DNA of 64,000 bases. Source: Leptospira sp. WS92.C1. GTDB lineage: Bacteria > Spirochaetota > Leptospiria > Leptospirales > Leptospiraceae. This document shows positions 59,527-64,000 of this stretch, one piece after another; position 1 is the stretch's first letter; every line of letters begins with the position of its first letter. The notes under the pieces were generated by a model. That model worked only from the letters and a program-made list of their open reading frames with translations, ran no database searches and had not been told where the DNA came from. A program made the translations under genes and the position numbers. The stretch covers positions 3,460,001 through 3,524,000 of the forward strand of contig NZ_CP162130.1 in the NCBI RefSeq assembly GCF_040833975.1, given 5' to 3'.

Positions 59527-60444
59527 CTACTTTTTAATGAGGAGATCCCGCAAAGCAGTCTCTAATTCTGGAAACAAAAATGAATACTGTGAATTTTGCA
59601 ATCTTGTAGGAACTACATATTGTCCTTTAAGAATTACATCTGCTCCTTCTGCAAATAAACCCTTGAGTATGATTGCGGGAACTCTTAAAAAAGCAGGTCG
59701 ATTTAAAATACGTGATAAGCTTTCGGTGAAAATTTCATTTCGAACTGGATTCGGAGATACTAAATTAAAAAAACCTGACAAATCGTTTCGTTCAATAATA
59801 TGAATTATCGAATTTACAGCATCTTCGATATGAATCCAACTTAAAATCTGTTTTCCTGTCCCAATAGGTCCTCCAAGTCCTAGCCTAAAAGAGGGTAACA
59901 TGCTGCTCAACGCCCCACCAAAAGGACTTAAAACGATTCCAGTTCTTAGCCTCACTAATCGTATTCCAAGTTCTGAAATTTTCTGAGAGGCTGTCTCCCA
60001 ATCCTTACAGAGGAGCGCTAAAAAATCACTTCCGACGGAAGAATCTTCGGAAAAGATAGCGGAATCATCATTAAAAGAACCATAATACCCGATTGCAGAC
60101 CCTTGTAAAAAAATTTTCGGTGGAGTTCCCGCAACTTTTAAAAGAGATTCAACCAAATTCTGAGTATAATTTACCCGAGAGGAACGAATTTCATTCTTTA
60201 CTGCTAAATTCCATCGTAAACCGGCAATTGGAGATCCGGCAAGATTTACAATGCAATCTAAACCTTCTAAGTCTTTAGTTTTTGGAAAATCACATTGAGA
60301 AAGCTCTAAGTTCTTTTTCCCCCTAAAAATCGAAGGGATGTCGGAAGACCGAGTAAAAATTCTTACAAACCTTCCAGTTTCGCTCAAGCGTAAAGCGAGT
60401 GTTCTGCCAATTAAGCCAGTTCCACCCGTTATACCGATTTTCAT
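59527..60444 (-). CDS. TIGR01777-type SDR epimerase
   Basis: 305 residues. [16 protein letters not shown] is the NAD(P) site. [19 protein letters not shown] and [16 protein letters not shown] mark the TIGR01777 (SDR39U1) branch, whose E. coli member is YfcH. The enzyme's substrate is unknown. Its code contains word copies at 59675 (one mismatch) and 60122 (exact), which encode Gly-Thr/Val-Pro. Confidence 0.9.
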   Translation of the reverse strand: MKIGITGGTGLIGRTLALRLSETGRFVRIFTRSSDIPSIFRGKKNLELSQCDFPKTKDLEGLDCIVNLAGSPIAGLRWNLAVKNEIRSSRVNYTQNLVESLLKVAGTPPKIFLQGSAIGYYGSFNDDSAIFSEDSSVGSDFLALLCKDWETASQKISELGIRLVRLRTGIVLSPFGGALSSMLPSFRLGLGGPIGTGKQILSWIHIEDAVNSIIHIIERNDLSGFFNLVSPNPVRNEIFTESLSRILNRPAFLRVPAIILKGLFAEGADVILKGQYVVPTRLQNSQYSFLFPELETALRDLLIKK

Positions 60445-60499
60445 TGGATATCCTACGTTTCCTTAAAGATTTTTATATATTAGAATCTTGATTGCCCAA

Positions 60500-61153
60500 A
60501 TGAGGAGTTCCCGCAGTTTTGATTCTGTGTTTGAAAAAAGCATTCGTTCGCTAAGTTTGATCTTAATTTTTCCATTTACCATTATAGCAGGTAATTTTTA
60601 CCTTTTAAACTCAACAAAAGTTAAAATAGATAAATTTTCCCAACAGCCCCCATTCTTAGCCTTTGATTTCACAAATTCATATCTTTCCAATAATAGTTCT
60701 AGAATTTCAAATCTATTGGACAAAGACCCTTCAACTACATGGGTAAAATTTCGAGATTCAACAAAAAAAGAAGATTTTCAATTAGAGTTACGACAGACGC
60801 ATCATCTTGAACGCAATAAACCTAAAATTTCTCAATGGAAATATCTACATATTGAAGGATGTGCGAGAACTCTTGGAAATTTAAAAATGACTTTAGTTCT
60901 TAGAGAATCCATTGATATGGACAAAGAACTTAGGTTGCCTAAAGATAAAATATTGGGGGAACAAATTTTAAAATTTTCCGAAACGAAACATTTTAAAATT
61001 CCAGTAGTTTCTTATTACAAACCGGAACCAAGTGCGGAGTTCCCGCAAAATATGTTTATTTGGACAATTCAAGGAATCTGGACGGAGGACCCAGAAGACA
61101 TAAGAAGGGAAAAATTCTTCTGCTTACAAGATATTTGGCTAAGTGAAAATTAA
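60500..61153 (+). CDS. Hypothetical protein with membrane anchor and discoidin-like domain
   Basis: 217 residues from the ATG at 60500; a TTG at 60488 adds four. A hydrophobic N-terminus (about residues 15-40) is followed by [16 protein letters not shown], a pattern of discoidin or F5/8-type carbohydrate-binding domains, and a beta-rich part. The ATG is four bases from an exact GGAGTTCCCGC word. No function assigned. Confidence 0.65.
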   Translation: MRSSRSFDSVFEKSIRSLSLILIFPFTIIAGNFYLLNSTKVKIDKFSQQPPFLAFDFTNSYLSNNSSRISNLLDKDPSTTWVKFRDSTKKEDFQLELRQTHHLERNKPKISQWKYLHIEGCARTLGNLKMTLVLRESIDMDKELRLPKDKILGEQILKFSETKHFKIPVVSYYKPEPSAEFPQNMFIWTIQGIWTEDPEDIRREKFFCLQDIWLSEN

Positions 61154-61196
61154 AACCGTCGAAAAAACGAAATTTGCTGGAGTTCCCGTAAAAAAC

Positions 61197-61273
<77 letters not shown>

Positions 61274-61289
61274 ATCTCTGTTTGTCCTT

Positions 61290-61368
<79 letters not shown>

Positions 61369-61378
61369 ATGGAGGAAT

Positions 61379-61459
<81 letters not shown>

Positions 61460-61491
61460 CCGACTCCATGTTTTTAAAATCACTCGCAGTG

Positions 61492-62199
61492 TCAAGAAGA
61501 CTCTTCTACTTTTTCTATATGTCTAAGAATCTCAGGGTGTGTCGGAGCTTTTAAGAGAGCCTTTCGAAACGCTAAAATGGCTTCTTCCTTTTTCCCCGCT
61601 TTCGAGAGAAGAATTCCAAATGAATCCAAATAAGCTGGATTTTCCGGTTCCTCTTTCAGAACCGATTTCAAACAGTCGGCGGCTAATTTCCATTCTTCTG
61701 GATTTGGTTCCTTATGATTTAAAAGCAAATATCCAAGCGAATTTAGGCTATTTTTATATTCGGGTCGCAGTCTCAAGATTCTTTTATGAGTTTCAATCGC
61801 CTCATCGATTTTTCCCAATTTTTCGAGAGCAAACGCTTTCATGGAAAGAATTCTAAGATCATCGACTTGCAGCTTTAACCGATCCTCACAACGTTCCAAA
61901 GCCTTTTTATGATCTTTATTCTGAATCAAAGAATAGATAATCATAAGAATAGAATTTTCGCGTTCGCCGAATCTCGGAAATTTTTCGAGTAGGTCTTCAA
62001 GAATCGAAACACATTTTTTAAAGTTATCAGTCCGCGCACAACAGATTGCAAAATTATAATATAACTCCGGATCTTCGTTTCCGGAAGAAATTTCACGATC
62101 AATCAATGTAAGAGCAAAAAGAAAATTCTCTTTTTTAATTTCCTGGAGAATTCTTTTTTTACCCGAGGCCGCTTTTTTCTTTTTATCCTTCTCAGACAT
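61492..62199 (-). CDS. TPR-repeat protein
   Basis: 235 residues, no signal peptide. After a Lys-rich N-terminus there are about five TPR-like helix pairs, for example [26 protein letters not shown] and [32 protein letters not shown] cytoplasmic scaffold or partner protein of unknown role. Overlaps surE by eight bases and comes just before the tRNA-Pro gene. Confidence 0.85.
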   Translation of the reverse strand: MSEKDKKKKAASGKKRILQEIKKENFLFALTLIDREISSGNEDPELYYNFAICCARTDNFKKCVSILEDLLEKFPRFGERENSILMIIYSLIQNKDHKKALERCEDRLKLQVDDLRILSMKAFALEKLGKIDEAIETHKRILRLRPEYKNSLNSLGYLLLNHKEPNPEEWKLAADCLKSVLKEEPENPAYLDSFGILLSKAGKKEEAILAFRKALLKAPTHPEILRHIEKVEESS

Positions 62200-62941
62200 T
62201 CTTACTTAACGTTTCAGAAAGTTTTTCCAAAGTTGAAAATTCGGTCTGGTCTAGAGACAAAGGAGTCAAAGAAATCTTACCCGAAAAAAATGCGGAAAAG
62301 TCGGTTCCTTCCTCTTCGAAATGTCCCAGATCGGAACCTCCCAAATAAAAATCCGCAATTCCACCGATAATATTCTTTTTGGAATATGTGTCTTCGTAAG
62401 TACGCGTTCCCAATCTGGTGACTCTAAGATTCTCCACCGAAGAACCAAAATCGACGGGAATATTGAGATTATAGATTGTTCCGATTTTAAGCAGCTTTGA
62501 GAAATTTTTGATAAAATCCAAAACGAATTCAGCTTCTCGAATATAATTATACTCTTTATCGATATTTCCGGAACTTACCGCTAAAGAAAGTTTGCGATGA
62601 ATCGCACCGTGTCTTGCAGCTCCCACGGTTCCCGAGTAATGAACGTCGTGCCCCATATTCACTCCCCGGTTGATGCCAGATAAGACCATATCTATCTTTG
62701 GAAAAATTTCTCCATGTAATCCTATGTTCACACAATCCGCGGGATATCCGTCTACGATATAATGGTTGTCATTGATCTTCTCAACTCGCATCGAATCATA
62801 AATAGAAAGAGCCATCGAAGTGGCCGATCTTTCGCGTAATGGAGCGATCAGGAATGTATCGTGTTCTTTTTGAAGAATTTCCTCAAGAGCTTTGATTCCT
62901 GCCGAGGCGATTCCATCATCATTCGTAATCAAAATATTCAT
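62192..62941 (-). CDS. surE: 5'/3'-nucleotidase SurE
   Basis: 249 residues from the ATG at 62941; the frame is open for 73 more codons but those overlap the upstream gene. It begins [15 protein letters not shown] (metal-binding Asp pair), and has [27 protein letters not shown] near residue 85. It removes phosphate from nucleoside monophosphates and may act in survival under stress. Its ATG overlaps the preceding stop as ATGA. Confidence 0.95.
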   Translation of the reverse strand: MNILITNDDGIASAGIKALEEILQKEHDTFLIAPLRERSATSMALSIYDSMRVEKINDNHYIVDGYPADCVNIGLHGEIFPKIDMVLSGINRGVNMGHDVHYSGTVGAARHGAIHRKLSLAVSSGNIDKEYNYIREAEFVLDFIKNFSKLLKIGTIYNLNIPVDFGSSVENLRVTRLGTRTYEDTYSKKNIIGGIADFYLGGSDLGHFEEEGTDFSAFFSGKISLTPLSLDQTEFSTLEKLSETLSKNV

Positions 62942-63537
62942 AAAATCAAATGAAGAATCGATCCGGAAGCATATAGATAAAACACAAAAGGAAAGATTCC
63001 GACGATTATAATCGAAGTGAGCGAAAAACGAATCGCATCCGAAGTTTTCAGATCGTAAACGTATTGAATTCCCCGAGAAATGATCGTGATATAATATCCG
63101 ATCAAAAAAAGGAGAATCAAAAAATATCCGACTCCTCCCGTTAAACCGGTTTCTCGACAAAGAATCGATAATGGAGCGAAAAAGAGAAAAATTCCGATTC
63201 CAAATCTACAAAGATTATACGAATAATTCACGTTACCGGTTCTTTGTTTTTTCTGCGCTTGAAAATCGATCACAGCACCCAAAATCATAGGAAGAATGGA
63301 AATCATCGAAAGATTTGCGAAAAACGCCACGGCGATTAGAGCCATCGATCCGCTTGAATACGGAGGGGAAAGATATGTCGCCCCTACCGCAATGCTGAGA
63401 GAACTCGGAATCAATACGATCCATGAGAATAGATTTAGGCTTTTCTCGGAAAGATTTGCAAGAGCCGATTCCAAACGAATCGGTTCATAAAGAACGGCTT
63501 CCAACAATTCAAGGATAGAACTCAATAAATCTTTCAA
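62938..63537 (-). CDS. Yip1-family-like membrane protein
   Basis: 199 residues with five hydrophobic segments after a short cytoplasmic N-terminus ([16 protein letters not shown]). The pattern of an amphipathic N-terminus and five segments fits the Yip1/YIP domain. Role in bacteria unclear. Coupled to surE by a four-base overlap, and six bases past the sppA stop. Confidence 0.75.
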   Translation of the reverse strand: MKDLLSSILELLEAVLYEPIRLESALANLSEKSLNLFSWIVLIPSSLSIAVGATYLSPPYSSGSMALIAVAFFANLSMISILPMILGAVIDFQAQKKQRTGNVNYSYNLCRFGIGIFLFFAPLSILCRETGLTGGVGYFLILLFLIGYYITIISRGIQYVYDLKTSDAIRFSLTSIIIVGIFPFVFYLYASGSILHLIL

Positions 63538-63543
63538 GGAATC

Positions 63544-63999
63544 CTACCTAAGTGCCTGAGGAAGAATGATTAAAACGGGGGAATTTTTAAATTCTTTAAA
63601 GAAAATTCTTTCACTCGAAAAAGAATTCATCTTCGCACCCAACATCATAAATAGCCGATCAAAAGGAGATTCTTCTTCCTCATAAAGAGGAATTTCTCCA
63701 TCATATTGACAAAGTCTGGATAATTCTTCCAAGGCCTCTTTTCTTCCGCCGATCTCATCCACGAGTTTATTTCTAAACGCGTCTTGCCCGGAGTAAATCC
63801 TACCTTCCGCAAGGGTTTGAACCGACTTTATAGTTTGATTTCTTCCTTTCGCAACGTCTTGAATGAACTCATTATAAGTATCCGAAAGCATTTTCTGAAT
63901 CATCTCATCTTCTTCGGAGGTCGAATCGCGAAACAATGACAATGAATCCTTATATTTCCCTTCTTTATACGTTCTCATCTTAATTCCGTATCGATCCAA
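63544..63999 (-). CDS. sppA: Signal peptide peptidase SppA (S49), C-terminal part
   Basis: The last 151 codons of a protein that begins beyond the window. [33 protein letters not shown] and [28 protein letters not shown] text (read here as [30 protein letters not shown]) are typical of S49 peptidases. It degrades leftover signal peptides in the membrane. The catalytic Ser and Lys are outside. First gene of the sppA-YIP-surE-TPR run. Confidence 0.9.
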   Translation of the reverse strand: MDRYGIKMRTYKEGKYKDSLSLFRDSTSEEDEMIQKMLSDTYNEFIQDVAKGRNQTIKSVQTLAEGRIYSGQDAFRNKLVDEIGGRKEALEELSRLCQYDGEIPLYEEEESPFDRLFMMLGAKMNSFSSERIFFKEFKNSPVLIILPQALR

Positions 64000-64000
64000 A

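Noticed and set aside
62942..63160. 73-residue extension upstream of SurE
   Set aside because: It lies inside the upstream membrane-protein gene and the SurE motif starts exactly at the ATG at 62941.

Overview
The window is 64 kb of a pathogenic (P1-clade) Leptospira chromosome. The strongest marker is lipL41 (32454..33509, -), the haem-binding outer-membrane lipoprotein of pathogenic leptospires, followed 9 bases later by its partner gene lep. Supporting signs are two DUF1564 genes, a vitamin K-dependent carboxylase homologue, many short lipoproteins with Leptospira-type lipoboxes, and spirochaetal flagellar motor genes. I cannot name the species. LipL41 appears to differ from the L. interrogans sequence at many positions, but that comparison is from memory.

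Layout. 1-6.8 kb: ChaN-like haem protein, glutathione peroxidase, a divergent oxidoreductase/LysR pair, unknown membrane and soluble proteins, a DMT exporter. 6.9-9.8 kb: a decayed stretch with a broken hexapeptide-repeat gene and a remnant in which leuC and leuD are fused by a deletion, then an acetyltransferase between two 20-bp direct repeats and a thioesterase divergent from a TetR regulator over a near-perfect palindrome. 9.9-21 kb: acetyltransferases, a fatty-acid desaturase with a paired operator-like motif, an RRM protein, DUF1564, an SPFH lipoprotein, esterase/nucleotidyltransferase, fabG, a frameshifted lipoprotein-like gene and a 36-bp tandem repeat. 21-27 kb: DUF35 protein, cytochrome c, STAS protein, then the leftward run glycosyltransferase-flbD-motA-motB-fliL-kdsB. 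27-36 kb: MCE protein, ftsQ-ftsA-ftsZ, lep/lipL41, nadA, ispF. 36-47 kb: lipoproteins, rimI-like gene, TPR lipoprotein-dprA-carboxylase homologue, dioxygenase, adenosine deaminase, sugar aminotransferase, hydrolase. 47-53 kb: two sensor kinases followed closely by AmgK-like and MurU-like genes. 53-64 kb: a possible degenerate GHKL ATPase, pgi, galK, STAS, uracil-DNA glycosylase, DUF1564, epimerase, a tRNA trio (Pro-Arg-His), TPR, surE and the 3' end of sppA.

The most striking signal outside the genes is an 11-base word, G(C/T)(A/G)GGAACTCC, with about 19 exact copies (about 22 with one mismatch) on both strands. Chance predicts about 0.1. It lies in gaps, in reading frames, and at the edges of genes. 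Other points for follow-up are the leuC-leuD fusion, an inferred CTG start on the MurU-like gene, a terminator-like hairpin inside the first codons of lep, and a zinc-knuckle protein with what looks like a degenerate histidine-kinase ATPase domain.
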